Below are positions 1-9,101 of a DNA stretch of 64,000 nt, piece by piece. A model generated the notes under the pieces. The model was not told the DNA's origin. It searched no databases and worked only from the letters and a program-made list of their open reading frames with translations. Both the position numbers and the translations under genes were made by a program. Every line of letters begins with the position of its first letter. Position 1 is the stretch's first letter. The DNA comes from Comamonadaceae bacterium (GTDB lineage: Bacteria; Pseudomonadota; Gammaproteobacteria; Burkholderiales; Burkholderiaceae_C). The stretch lies in assembly GCA_947476285.1 (NCBI GenBank), contig CANJPU010000002.1:101787-165786 (forward strand). The letters run 5' to 3'.

Positions 1-550
1 ACGCCCCCGCCGAGCCACAGCTCCTTGCCAAGGAGCACTGTGTCCGCTCTTGTTCAGTCATCGCCATCGCCATCGCCATCGCCTCCGCTGCGCACAATCT
101 ATGACGGCCGGATTGAGATACCACGACGCTCGACGTCAGCGCCGCCAGCAGGTGGTTACTGGCCCGATGTCGGGCTTCGATCAGTTCAGAGGCCGGGACA
201 GCTGGCAAGCGCTGCTCAGGTGGTGTCACCGTGGCACGCCACCCGCCCGACGCCTCCAAGCGGGACGCTTCGGACCAACTCGCCAACGCCTTCGGCACAG
301 CCAGTTGCCGGGCAGCCAGGGACGTATCCACGGACCTCGTCGCGCCCATCTGCGCCGCCCGTTGGCACCATAAGAACACCGAGCACTTCGCCATATCGGC
401 CGACCGGCAGTGTGCGGCAAATGACACCAGGTCCGCGCTAGCGCGCTAACCGCGTCGACCGAGCCATGAGCGACATCGCCCCGCAACGGCGATGCAACAT
501 AGCCAGCTTCGGCGCCAACCCAGTGATGGGTACTTCAGCAGGCCCCGACC

Positions 551-856
551 CTAGGCCACTTCCAGATTCACGAAAGGCGCGTGCTGCTGCCCGCCATAGA
601 CGTCCGAATCGTCGATGTCGCCGGAGATGCTGGGGCGGGGAATGGTGACCTTGATGGCGTTGGCTGCGTCGTAGTGAATGATGGCGACGGCTTCGGGTGC
701 GAGGCGATACGCTTGTGCCACCCACTGCGCGCTGATCAGGCCGCTGTCGCGCACTTTTGTGTAGCCTTCGCTGTCCTTGAAGATCACATCGAATGTGAGC
801 TCGAACGGGCCGGCGTTCTTGCTCCTGATGAGTTTGGTCATTTGCCACAGCTTCAT
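551..856 (-). CDS. DUF4387 family protein (small partner of AtuA-like protein)
   Basis: ORF 551..1009 trimmed to MKLWQMTKLIRSKNAGPFELTFDVIF...; ~101 aa; ATGA overlap with the upstream AtuA-like gene. Confidence 0.75.
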   Translation of the reverse strand: MKLWQMTKLIRSKNAGPFELTFDVIFKDSEGYTKVRDSGLISAQWVAQAYRLAPEAVAIIHYDAANAIKVTIPRPSISGDIDDSDVYGGQQHAPFVNLEVA

Positions 857-2232
857 GATCGGGCACCGACGTTTTCGTATTCGATTTGGAACATCTCCAG
901 CGGTGATGCGGGTTCGACCACGTGGTTCATGTTGAAGCGATAGCTCGGGCCGCGTGGGATTTCGGCGGGGGAATACGGGTAGGCGATGGAGGTGATGAGG
1001 CCCGTCCACTCGGGCACCGGGAAGTGCACGGCGATGTGGGCGACCGACTTCATCAAGGCCGTGGCTTGCTCCTGCGTTGGCGCGGTCACCTGGAACAACA
1101 GCCCCACCTCATGTCCGATGGCGGTCTCGGGCTCGCGCGCGCCCATGGTTGCGTTCTTGCCGAAGACCCGTACATCGAACTTGTATTGCGTCGTGACCGA
1201 TGCGCCGAACACGGCCGCGATGCGGTCATTGGCTGCCCGCATCAGGCCGGCGAGCCAGGCGTCAAGCTGCATCAGGATGACGGGGTCGCGCACACTGCCG
1301 ATCAAGATGGTCTGGTAGCCGGCGAGTTCCGCGCCTTCGAGCTTGATGGTGTAGCGCTCGGCGGGCTTGAATGTACTGCCAGACACTTTCACGGCGCGAT
1401 CGGAGATGGCCTCGTATCTGGCGGCGTAGGTGTTGAGCACGCCTGAGGGCTCGATCAACTCATAGGGCGTGGCGTTCTCGTACAGGTTGTGCGAGGCAAC
1501 GCTGTCGGGATCGCAGCGGTAGTCGGGGTTGGGCGGCTCGATGATGAAGTGATCGTCGCGCACGATTGCGAAATTGCAGTCAGGGTACTTGCGCTGCACC
1601 ACACATGCCGCGCCGCATTCCAGGATTTTGGCGGCGTGCCAGACCGTTGCGGGGTTGATGCCGCGCATGGTGGGTATGGCCGAGAAAATGGACGTGTCGC
1701 TCGATCGCCCGGCGATGACGACGTCGGCACCGTTCTCAAGTGCCTGTACGAATGGCTCGATGCCGGCCATGCCGACAATGTGTGTGCTGCGCTCGATCAC
1801 GCCGTCATCGAGCATCGGCGCATTGGCAAGCGGCGTGATCTTGCCTTGTGCCAGCTTGCGCTTGAGGTAGCCCTTGTCTTGCTCGCTGTGGATGGCCGCC
1901 AGCTTGAACTGAAGCTTTTCTTCGTGAGCGATGTCGCGCGCGATGCCCACCAGGCGGGCCAGGTGCGGGTCGCTGCCCGATGTGCAGGCTGAGCCCACGA
2001 TCACCGGGATGCCTGCGGCACGCCCGGCCATCAGCATGAGGCGCAGATCGCGTTTATAGGCGGCGTCGGAGAACAGCGTTTGTTCGCTGCCCAGATAGTG
2101 GGGGCCAGGATCGGTCGAGCCCGAGTCGGCGCCAATGAAGTCTGGCCTTTGCGTCATCGCCCGCTTGAGCGTCTCTTCCCGGAAGCCAGATCCCAGAATG
2201 CCGGTGGCGGAAAGTATGCGAACTTCTTTCAT
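853..2232 (-). CDS. AtuA-like acyclic terpene utilization family protein (DUF1446)
   Basis: 459 aa; MKEVRILSATGILGSGFREETLKRAMTQRPDFIGADSGSTDPGPHYLGS... typical of the DUF1446/AtuA family. Confidence 0.85.
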   Translation of the reverse strand: MKEVRILSATGILGSGFREETLKRAMTQRPDFIGADSGSTDPGPHYLGSEQTLFSDAAYKRDLRLMLMAGRAAGIPVIVGSACTSGSDPHLARLVGIARDIAHEEKLQFKLAAIHSEQDKGYLKRKLAQGKITPLANAPMLDDGVIERSTHIVGMAGIEPFVQALENGADVVIAGRSSDTSIFSAIPTMRGINPATVWHAAKILECGAACVVQRKYPDCNFAIVRDDHFIIEPPNPDYRCDPDSVASHNLYENATPYELIEPSGVLNTYAARYEAISDRAVKVSGSTFKPAERYTIKLEGAELAGYQTILIGSVRDPVILMQLDAWLAGLMRAANDRIAAVFGASVTTQYKFDVRVFGKNATMGAREPETAIGHEVGLLFQVTAPTQEQATALMKSVAHIAVHFPVPEWTGLITSIAYPYSPAEIPRGPSYRFNMNHVVEPASPLEMFQIEYENVGARS

Positions 2233-2244
2233 AGGCTGCGGCGG

Positions 2245-2949
2245 CTAGTCAGAGGATTCATGCAAATGGTTGGCCATGGAATGAACGCGGGCTTCATAGC
2301 CGGCCCGGATGTGTCTGCGCGTCACATCCTCGGCGCGACGCGAGTCGCGCGCCACCACCGCCGCCACCACCTCGGCATGCTCTTTGATGGCCGCTTCGAT
2401 ACGCTCTGACGTCATCAGGGTGGTCGGGCCCAGCAGCACCAGAGAATCACGCAGCACTTGCAAGGCTTTGAGAAGGAAGCGGTTGTGCGCCGCCTGGTAG
2501 AGATGCTCGTGGAATGTTTTGTTGATGCGCGCCTGAGCATGAGGATCGTTCGGACACTGTTGCTGCGCTTCGAGCGTGCGTTGCAGCAGCGCGAGTTCCG
2601 TCTGATCCGCATTGACGGCGGCAAGCCCGGCGGCAGCGCTCTCCAGTATTTGCCGCACCGCATAGAGCTCAGCCACAGCACGCATGTCGAAAGATGTCAC
2701 CGCCAGGCCGCCCGCCTTGGGTTCAATGATGCCATCCGATTGCAGTCGGCGCATGGCTTCGCGAACAGGGGTTCGGCTGACTTGCAGCCACTCTCCGATT
2801 TCAATTTCCCGGACGCGCTCACCCGGTTTGAACTTGCCGGCTTGTATCGCGGCGTGCACGGCGTTATAGACTTTGTCGGTGAGGTTTGCGCGCGTCTGAG
2901 GCCTTAGGACCTTGTGGCGCGTGGTACCTGGTTTCTTGGTGGAAGTCAT
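2245..2949 (-). CDS. GntR family (FCD-type) transcriptional regulator
   Basis: Trimmed from the 402-aa ORF; N-terminal wHTH 'LTDKVYNAVHAAIQAGKFKPGERVREIEIGEWLQVSRTPVREAMRRLQSDG' and FCD-like C-terminus. Confidence 0.9.
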   Translation of the reverse strand: MTSTKKPGTTRHKVLRPQTRANLTDKVYNAVHAAIQAGKFKPGERVREIEIGEWLQVSRTPVREAMRRLQSDGIIEPKAGGLAVTSFDMRAVAELYAVRQILESAAAGLAAVNADQTELALLQRTLEAQQQCPNDPHAQARINKTFHEHLYQAAHNRFLLKALQVLRDSLVLLGPTTLMTSERIEAAIKEHAEVVAAVVARDSRRAEDVTRRHIRAGYEARVHSMANHLHESSD

Positions 2950-2968
2950 GTATGCGGCAGTATACATT
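2948..2968. promoter_or_regulatory. Candidate GntR operator (ATGTAT-N8-ATACAT inverted repeat; contains AATGTATAC on minus strand)
   Basis: atgtatgcggcagtatacatt overlapping the start of the GntR gene. Confidence 0.45.
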
Positions 2969-3109
2969 CTGCTGAATCCGTGATGCGGTAGCGTTTTCCT
3001 GGTCGCGGTCGTCGCCTTGTTCATTGGCGGCTGGCATCGGCGGCTGGCATCTGGCGGCCGGCTCGTTCCTGAATTACCATGGCACTTCCCCAAATCATCA
3101 GAAGCGACC

Positions 3110-4474
3110 ATGAAGTCCGCCCTTGACGATGTCCTGAGTTGGTTATGCAGACTCGACGCGCAGCTGCCACCGAAGGTCGAACTCAAGGCGCGCTGGCTGC
3201 TGATGGACACGCTGGGCTGCGTGATGGCAGGACGGCTTGCCCCGCCTGTGCAGCAGCTCGAAACCGTGCTCGGCAAGTCTGACCCTGGGTCGTTCCGGCT
3301 TCTTGATGGGCCAGGGCTGTCCAATTCCGGCGCGGCATGGATGCTGGGCATGGCGGCCTGCTGGGATGAAGCGTGCGAAGGCCATGCAGGGGCGCATGGG
3401 CGGCCCGGCGTGGCCGCGCTTGCCGCGCTTCTTCCGCTCAGTTCGCAGCTCACGATGGGGCAGTTTCTGCGCGCGTTTGTTGTCGGCTATGAAGTTGGTG
3501 CGCGCGCCGGAGCCAGCCTGCGCATCAAGCCGGGCATGCATGTGGACGGCAACTGGCCCGCGCTGGGTGCCGCCGCTGCGGTTGCTCACGCGCTCGGTTT
3601 GAATGCTGCGGGCATCGAGCAGGCGGTGCATATCGCGGCGTGCCAGCTTCCGCTGAGTCTTTATCTGCCCATCCGCTCGGGTGACACAGCGCGCAACACC
3701 TTTCTCGGCCATGCGGCGGCGCTGGGCCAAAGCGCGGCGTTCGCGGCAGCCAGCGGAATCTGCGCACCCGGCACGTCCATCGACGAGTACGCGCGGGTCG
3801 GCCTCAACCGCGAGGGGCTGGAGATTGATCGTTCGCACCGTTTTCATATTCTCGATGCCTACTTCAAGCCGTATGCCGCCGTGCGCCATGTTCACTACGG
3901 CGCTCTTGCCGCCTTGCAGCTCAAGCCCGAGGTCGACCTGGAAAGCATCACCGCCATCTCGCTGAGTGTGTACGAAGAAGCCACCGTTTACTGCGCCAAT
4001 CGCGCACCCCAGACACCTCTGCAGGCGCAGTTTTCCTTGAGCTTCGGTGTCGCGGCCATGCTTCGATGGAGCCGCCTGGACCCCACGGTGTATCGCGACC
4101 CGAAGTTCCAGGACCCCTTGATGCGCCGGCTGGAGGCGCTGGTCGAAGTCACTGTGGACCGGGAGTTGACGCATGCCGCGCAACGCAGTGCCACACTCAC
4201 GATCGCGTCGAACGGCACCACCGTCCAGCAGCAAGTGAGCGCGGTGCATGGCGACGCAGCCATGCCATTCACGCAGGCTGCGCTCATCGAGAAGTTCGTG
4301 TCTTATTGCGCGGCCTGCGCCTTGCAGCCACAGGCTCGTGCCACGGCCAATCAGATTTTGACTCTGCCTCGCGACGAGAAATTCGATACGCTGTGGGCCG
4401 GCATAGCGTCAATGCGTTCACCAGTGGCATCGATGATATTTGACCAGGTACGCCGGAACTCGGGGGCCACCTAG
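3110..4474 (+). CDS. MmgE/PrpD family protein
   Basis: MKSALDDVLSWLCRLDAQLPPKVELKARWLLMDTLGCVMAGR...; MmgE/PrpD-like GMHVDGNWPALGAAAAVAHALGL. Confidence 0.8.
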   Translation: MKSALDDVLSWLCRLDAQLPPKVELKARWLLMDTLGCVMAGRLAPPVQQLETVLGKSDPGSFRLLDGPGLSNSGAAWMLGMAACWDEACEGHAGAHGRPGVAALAALLPLSSQLTMGQFLRAFVVGYEVGARAGASLRIKPGMHVDGNWPALGAAAAVAHALGLNAAGIEQAVHIAACQLPLSLYLPIRSGDTARNTFLGHAAALGQSAAFAAASGICAPGTSIDEYARVGLNREGLEIDRSHRFHILDAYFKPYAAVRHVHYGALAALQLKPEVDLESITAISLSVYEEATVYCANRAPQTPLQAQFSLSFGVAAMLRWSRLDPTVYRDPKFQDPLMRRLEALVEVTVDRELTHAAQRSATLTIASNGTTVQQQVSAVHGDAAMPFTQAALIEKFVSYCAACALQPQARATANQILTLPRDEKFDTLWAGIASMRSPVASMIFDQVRRNSGAT

Positions 4475-4559
4475 CGCCTCAAGGCATGCCCGGTGCTCTT
4501 GCGGATCGCAGGCCGGATTCCCCCTGGGCAATCAAAATCAGCAGACATCGGTGGACTGC

Positions 4560-4775
4560 GATCGGTACCAATCGTGAGGACCGGCCCGTCGCGCGAAGTG
4601 CTAGCTCGTCTGAACGAGTTCGTCAGCCGCGCCCCTGCAGTCGCGGGAAGTCAGCGAGAAGTTGGCCACGCTGGGTCTAGGCCAGATCTCTATGAGGAAC
4701 GAGGACTTTGTCACCGAGATGCGGATGGATATCTAACGCTCCGCGCGCGTCGCGAAATCCCCGGGCATCCTGAAA
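4560..4775 (+). pseudogene. Remnant of Bug/TctC-type substrate-binding protein (C-terminal part; frameshifts and in-frame stop)
   Basis: Pieces in two frames: 'PSREVLARLNEFVSRA' then 'PLQSREVSEKLATLGLGQISMRNEDFVTEMRMDI*RSARVAKSPGI', colinear with the Bug C-terminus (..VRERLATLGL..FxxxMRxDIARWAKVVKxxGI). Confidence 0.6.
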
Positions 4776-4882
4776 CAGTGGATTTGGGATCACTATGCCG
4801 CCTTGCGCACCGCTGGGAGCCACGTCATCGTGAGCGTATGCTGCAAACGTTTTGCATGAAAGCGGTCCCCAAAGGAGCCTCT

Positions 4883-5496
4883 GTGGATAACGAGCGGAAT
4901 TTGCCAACCGCGATGGCAGAAAGTGATCTTGTCACCTACGAGCGCAGCGAGAGGGTTGCGATCATCACCTTGAATCGCCCCCCCGTCAATGCATTGTCGG
5001 AAGCGCTTCGATCAACGGGCCAGCACCGGGCGGCGGCACCGTTCTCGGTGCTTTGTGCGATTACCGTATTGCCGCGCAAGAGGCGACGTTCAGCTATCCG
5101 GAAATCGATCGGGGCACCGTGGGCGGCGGCGGCGCTTTCATGCGCAACATCGGAATTGCGGAAGGGACTGTTCGCAAGCTCTTATATACCGGACATGTGT
5201 GCTCGGCGCAGGAGGCGTTGCGGCTGGGGCTGGTCGATGAAGTCGTGACCTATGAGCGGCTGATGCTCGCAGCGATGGATCTCGCCCAACGTATTGCGTC
5301 CAAAGCACGGTCCGCCTTGGTGCTGATGAAGCAAGGCGCGCTCACTGCGGCCGCACATGCCGACTGGCAGGCGGCATACCGTGCGACGCACCATCTGTCC
5401 GCGCAGATGACCAGCAGCAATGAGGCAAAGGAAGGAATGAACGCGTTCCTGGAGAAACGCGCAGCAATCTATCCGAGCAAGCCAGGAGATAATTAA
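4883..5496 (+). pseudogene. Enoyl-CoA hydratase/isomerase pseudogene with internal frameshifting deletion
   Basis: N-terminus 'MAESDLVTYERSERVAIITLNRPPVNALSEAL' jumps at ~5010 into another frame reading INGPAPGGGTVLGALCDYRIAAQEATFSYPEIDRG...; central ~60-65 residues including the FCAGxD region are missing. Confidence 0.8.
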
Positions 5497-5597
5497 GCGA
5501 TTGTGCGCCGCGCGGAGTACCATGACTCTAACGAATACGGGCGCTTCGCTGGCGTAGGCCGTCAGACCAGAGACAAAAATCAGCAGGAGACAAACCC

Positions 5598-6584
5598 ATG
5601 CGGATCATTCGAATCAGTTCATATTTCCTAAAATTGGTCGCGGCGATCGGCATTGCCACCGCGTACGCGCTGCCGGCATCTGCACAGGGTTTCCCGAGCA
5701 AGCCGATCACCGTCATTTTCCCCTTCACCGCCGGCTCGCCGGTGGATACCGTGTTCCGCGATATTGCTCAGCATGCGTCCAAGACCTTGGGCCAACCCGT
5801 CCTGCTCGAAGCGCGCCCCGGCGCCAACAACCGGCTCGGGCTTGCGGCGGTAAAAACCGCCAAGCCCGATGGTTACCTGCTCGCAATGGCCTTCGATGCC
5901 GTTCTCGTTTCGCAGCCCATCATCGACTCTAATTTTCACTTGGAACCGGTCCGTGACTATGCGCCGGTGCAGCTCACACTTGAATTTCCGATGGTCATGA
6001 TCGGAGGCACGTCGCCCCCGATAAAGGACGTCAAGGAATTCGTTGCCTATGCCAAGGCGAATCCTGGCAAAGTGAACTTCGCCGCCGTAGGCGGTGGTAC
6101 TGGCCATTTCATTGCCGAGCGCATGCGTCAAGCCATGGGCATCGATGTCACCATGGTCCCGTACAAGGGCTCCCCGCCGGCCATCACTGATCTCATAGGC
6201 AACCGGGTCAACGTGCTGTTGACCGGCGCCAATGCGAGGCCTTTCATCAACTCCGGCAAGGTCGTCGGCATTGCAACCACCGGCAGCCAGCGCTGGAGCG
6301 CTTTTCCAGATCTGCCGACACTGACCGAAAGCGGCATTGCGGTCGCGAGTTCCACCTGGTACGGGCTGGTCGCGCCGCCCGGAACCCCGCCGGATGTGAT
6401 CGCGAAACTCAATAGCGCTTTCAACGCCGCAATGCAAGTGCCCGAGATCCGCAAGAACCTCGAGGAGAAATTCGGCATGCTCCCGCGAGGCAACCTGACG
6501 CCCGATGAGTTCACTTCCTTCATTCGCGCCGAATCGAGGACCTGGGCACCCATCCTTAAGGCCTCCGGCATCAAGATTGAATAA
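5598..6584 (+). CDS. Bug/TctC-type tripartite tricarboxylate transporter substrate-binding protein
   Basis: Signal peptide ending ASAQ, FPSKPITVIFPFTAGSPVDTV..., VPYKGSPPAITDLIGNRVNVLLTG, WYGLVAPPGTPPDVIAKLN. Confidence 0.92.
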   Translation: MRIIRISSYFLKLVAAIGIATAYALPASAQGFPSKPITVIFPFTAGSPVDTVFRDIAQHASKTLGQPVLLEARPGANNRLGLAAVKTAKPDGYLLAMAFDAVLVSQPIIDSNFHLEPVRDYAPVQLTLEFPMVMIGGTSPPIKDVKEFVAYAKANPGKVNFAAVGGGTGHFIAERMRQAMGIDVTMVPYKGSPPAITDLIGNRVNVLLTGANARPFINSGKVVGIATTGSQRWSAFPDLPTLTESGIAVASSTWYGLVAPPGTPPDVIAKLNSAFNAAMQVPEIRKNLEEKFGMLPRGNLTPDEFTSFIRAESRTWAPILKASGIKIE

Positions 6585-6638
6585 GACGCTGCGCGCGCCA
6601 TGCGCAACGGCGCTGGTGTGCTGCTCGCCGATCGAGGG

Positions 6639-7835
6639 ATGAATATGTTCTCGGAATTGCTGCGCGGTGTGCGCGTTATAGACCTGACCCAGAATGTTGC
6701 CGGGCCGTTCTGCACGCAGATCCTGGGCGACTTCGGCGCCGATGTGATCAAGATCGAGCGGCCGGGGGTCGGAGACGACACGCGCGGCTGGACACCGCGC
6801 GTCGCAGGCGAGTCGGCTGCCTTCCTCGCATACAACCGCAACAAGCGCAGTGCCTGTGTGGACTTTGCCAGCGCCGATGGCGCTCGCCTCGTGGCCGAAC
6901 TGGCGAAGGGCGCCGACGTGTTCATCCATTCCCTGAAGCCGGGCAGCGCAGAGCAGCGAGGTCTGGGTTTCGACGCGCTGCGGCTGGCCAATCCGCGGCT
7001 CGTCTATTGCGCCATCAGCGCCTTTGGCGAAACCGGTCCGCTGGCGCAGCTTCCGGGGTACGACCCGCTGATGCAGGCATTCACCGGCATCATGAGCGTG
7101 ATGGGCAACGAGGGCGACGATCCAGTGCGCGTGAGCCTGCCGATTATCGACATGGGCACCGGCATGTGGTCCGCGCTCGGCATCTTCGCCGCCCTGATGT
7201 CCAGGGAAAAGACCGGGGAGGGCGCGCTGGTCAATGCGAGTCTGCTGGAGTCGGGCATGTCCTGGATGACGATCGTCGTGGCAGGCTACCTCGCCTGCGG
7301 CAAGTTGCCGCTCAAGATGGGCTCTGCCATGGCGATGACGGCACCTTATGAGCTGTTCCACGCCAGCGACGGGCTCGTTTTCATTGCAGCGGGCAACGAC
7401 CGGCTGTACCGCAAGGTGTGCGAGGCGCTCGCAGCGCCTGAGCTGGCGGACGATCCGCGCTTTCTCACGAACGCGCACCGGGTCGAGAACCGCCCGGCAC
7501 TGCGCGAGGCGATCGAGTCGCGGACGCGCGCAAGAACCTCCGCCGACTTGGTGGCGGCGATGCGCAAGGCTGGCACACCGTGCAGCGAGATGAACGACAT
7601 CGGGCAGGCCGTGCGTAGCGAGCAGGTCAGCGCGATGGGCATGGTCGCCCCGCTTCCGACGGCTCTGATTCCAGGGCTGAAGGTGGTGCCGCTGCCGTTG
7701 CGAATGGATGGCCAGCGGGTCGGTCAGTTGACGCCTCCGCCGTTGCTGGGCGCGGACACGGAAGCGGTACTCGGTGAAATCGGTTGCAGCAACGAGCACC
7801 TCGCGGATCTGCGGCGGCGCGGCATCGTCGGCTGA
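6639..7835 (+). CDS. CaiB/BaiF family CoA-transferase
   Basis: MNMFSELLRGVRVIDLTQNVAGPFCTQILGDFGADVIKIERPGVGDDTRGW... ; class III CoA-transferase motifs. Confidence 0.92.
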   Translation: MNMFSELLRGVRVIDLTQNVAGPFCTQILGDFGADVIKIERPGVGDDTRGWTPRVAGESAAFLAYNRNKRSACVDFASADGARLVAELAKGADVFIHSLKPGSAEQRGLGFDALRLANPRLVYCAISAFGETGPLAQLPGYDPLMQAFTGIMSVMGNEGDDPVRVSLPIIDMGTGMWSALGIFAALMSREKTGEGALVNASLLESGMSWMTIVVAGYLACGKLPLKMGSAMAMTAPYELFHASDGLVFIAAGNDRLYRKVCEALAAPELADDPRFLTNAHRVENRPALREAIESRTRARTSADLVAAMRKAGTPCSEMNDIGQAVRSEQVSAMGMVAPLPTALIPGLKVVPLPLRMDGQRVGQLTPPPLLGADTEAVLGEIGCSNEHLADLRRRGIVG

Positions 7836-7864
7836 TCCGGAAACATCTTCTCAGACAGGCCAAC

Positions 7865-8056
7865 ATGACCCTTACGTCCTCCAACCAATGGGACGCGCTG
7901 CGCCATATTCGCGCGCGCGAATTCGGCTGGTACAACGGGTTCGGCGAGCACGATACGGGCAAGGATGGCAACAAGCTGGGCATCGACAAGTACGCGCAGC
8001 GCGGTTTCGTCTGGTGTCGGCTCCCCAGCCAATGCGATTGCGATGGTGTGAAGTAA
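7865..8056 (+). pseudogene. Fragment of cyclase family (PF04199-like) protein
   Basis: MTLTSSNQWDALRHIRAREFGWYNGF...NKLGIDKYAQRGFV resembles the internal core TxWDALxHI..YNG...xGIDKxxxxGxV of cyclase-family proteins; no N-terminal domain and abrupt end. Confidence 0.5.
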
Positions 8057-8065
8057 CAAGGTGAA

Positions 8066-8878
8066 ATGATGAGCGAGCAAAAGCCACTGGCAGCCGATTC
8101 GGCGGATCCGCCTGTCCTGGAGACGCACGACAAGGGCGTGGCGACCGTGCGGCTGAACCGGCCGCAAGCCCTGAATGTGATGAGCCCGGACGTGCGGGCT
8201 TATTTCGAGCAACGCATTCCCGAGCTCGTCGCCGATCCGAAGGTCCGCTGCATCCTCATCACTGGCTCCGGCAAGGCCTTCTGCGCTGGCGGGGACATCC
8301 GGACTATGGGGCTGAGCGACCCCGCCTCCGTCAAGGCGCGGATGGAGAGCTTTCATGCCTGGGCCCGCCATTTGCTTGAAGGCGCAACACCTGTGGTGAC
8401 GGCAGTCAACGGTACCGCCGCGGGATCGGGCTTCGCGCTCGCACTGATGGGCGACATCATGGTCGCTTCGAGCGGCGCCACATTTCGCGCGGGCTTCACC
8501 AGGATCGGAGTCTGTCCGGATCTGGGAATTGGCTTCCTTCTTCCGCGCGCTGTCGGCGCACAACGCGCGCGAGACCTGTTGTTGACCAACCGTGTGGTCG
8601 ATAGCAAGGAAGCGAAGGAGATAGGCATTGCTAGCCGCGTGGTGTCCGATGACCAGTTGATGCAGGAAGCCATGTCGGTGGCAAGAACGCTGGCTGACGG
8701 GCCGCCATTGGCGATAGGGCTCACCCGCATGCTGGTGCGTCGGTCGTTCGAGACATCGTGGTCGAGCTTCGTGGAGGTGGAGGCGGTGGCGCAGGCCGCT
8801 GCCTTCAGCAGCGTGGAAAAGGCTGAGGGCATTGGAGCTTTTCTGGAGAAACGAAAGCCGAATTTCGGGAACAACTAG
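8066..8878 (+). CDS. Enoyl-CoA hydratase/isomerase family protein
   Basis: VATVRLNRPQALNVMSPD..., GSGKAFCAGGDIRTMG, AVNGTAAGSGFALALMGD. Confidence 0.92.
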   Translation: MMSEQKPLAADSADPPVLETHDKGVATVRLNRPQALNVMSPDVRAYFEQRIPELVADPKVRCILITGSGKAFCAGGDIRTMGLSDPASVKARMESFHAWARHLLEGATPVVTAVNGTAAGSGFALALMGDIMVASSGATFRAGFTRIGVCPDLGIGFLLPRAVGAQRARDLLLTNRVVDSKEAKEIGIASRVVSDDQLMQEAMSVARTLADGPPLAIGLTRMLVRRSFETSWSSFVEVEAVAQAAAFSSVEKAEGIGAFLEKRKPNFGNN

Positions 8879-8956
8879 GAGTCCAGAACCATGGTTGGGC
8901 CGGAACGTCGAGTCTGGAGGATTCCTCAAGAACGGACAAACAGCCTTAACAAGACC

Positions 8957-9013
8957 CCAGTGGCATCGACCAGTGGCATCGATTGACACCGGCCATGCGC
9001 AAACGTAAAGTGT
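8957..9013 (+). promoter_or_regulatory. Putative sigma70-like promoter downstream of a 13-bp tandem repeat
   Basis: CCAGTGGCATCGA x2 (8957-8969, 8970-8982), then TTGACA (8983-8988), 17-bp spacer, TAAAGT (9006-9011), upstream of the M24 gene. Confidence 0.35.
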
Positions 9014-9101
9014 TCGCAGTCGCACGCACCTTCCGGGAAAGCGGGCGATGCCACTACAAACCGCTGTTTGCCCAGCATTGCTTCTTCCCGGAGTTTTCCT
9101 C

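Noticed and set aside
5628-7799. 723-aa minus-strand ORF
   Set aside because: Antisense to the Bug and CoA-transferase genes; low-complexity His/Arg/Gln-rich shadow translation typical of high-GC antisense frames, no recognisable domain
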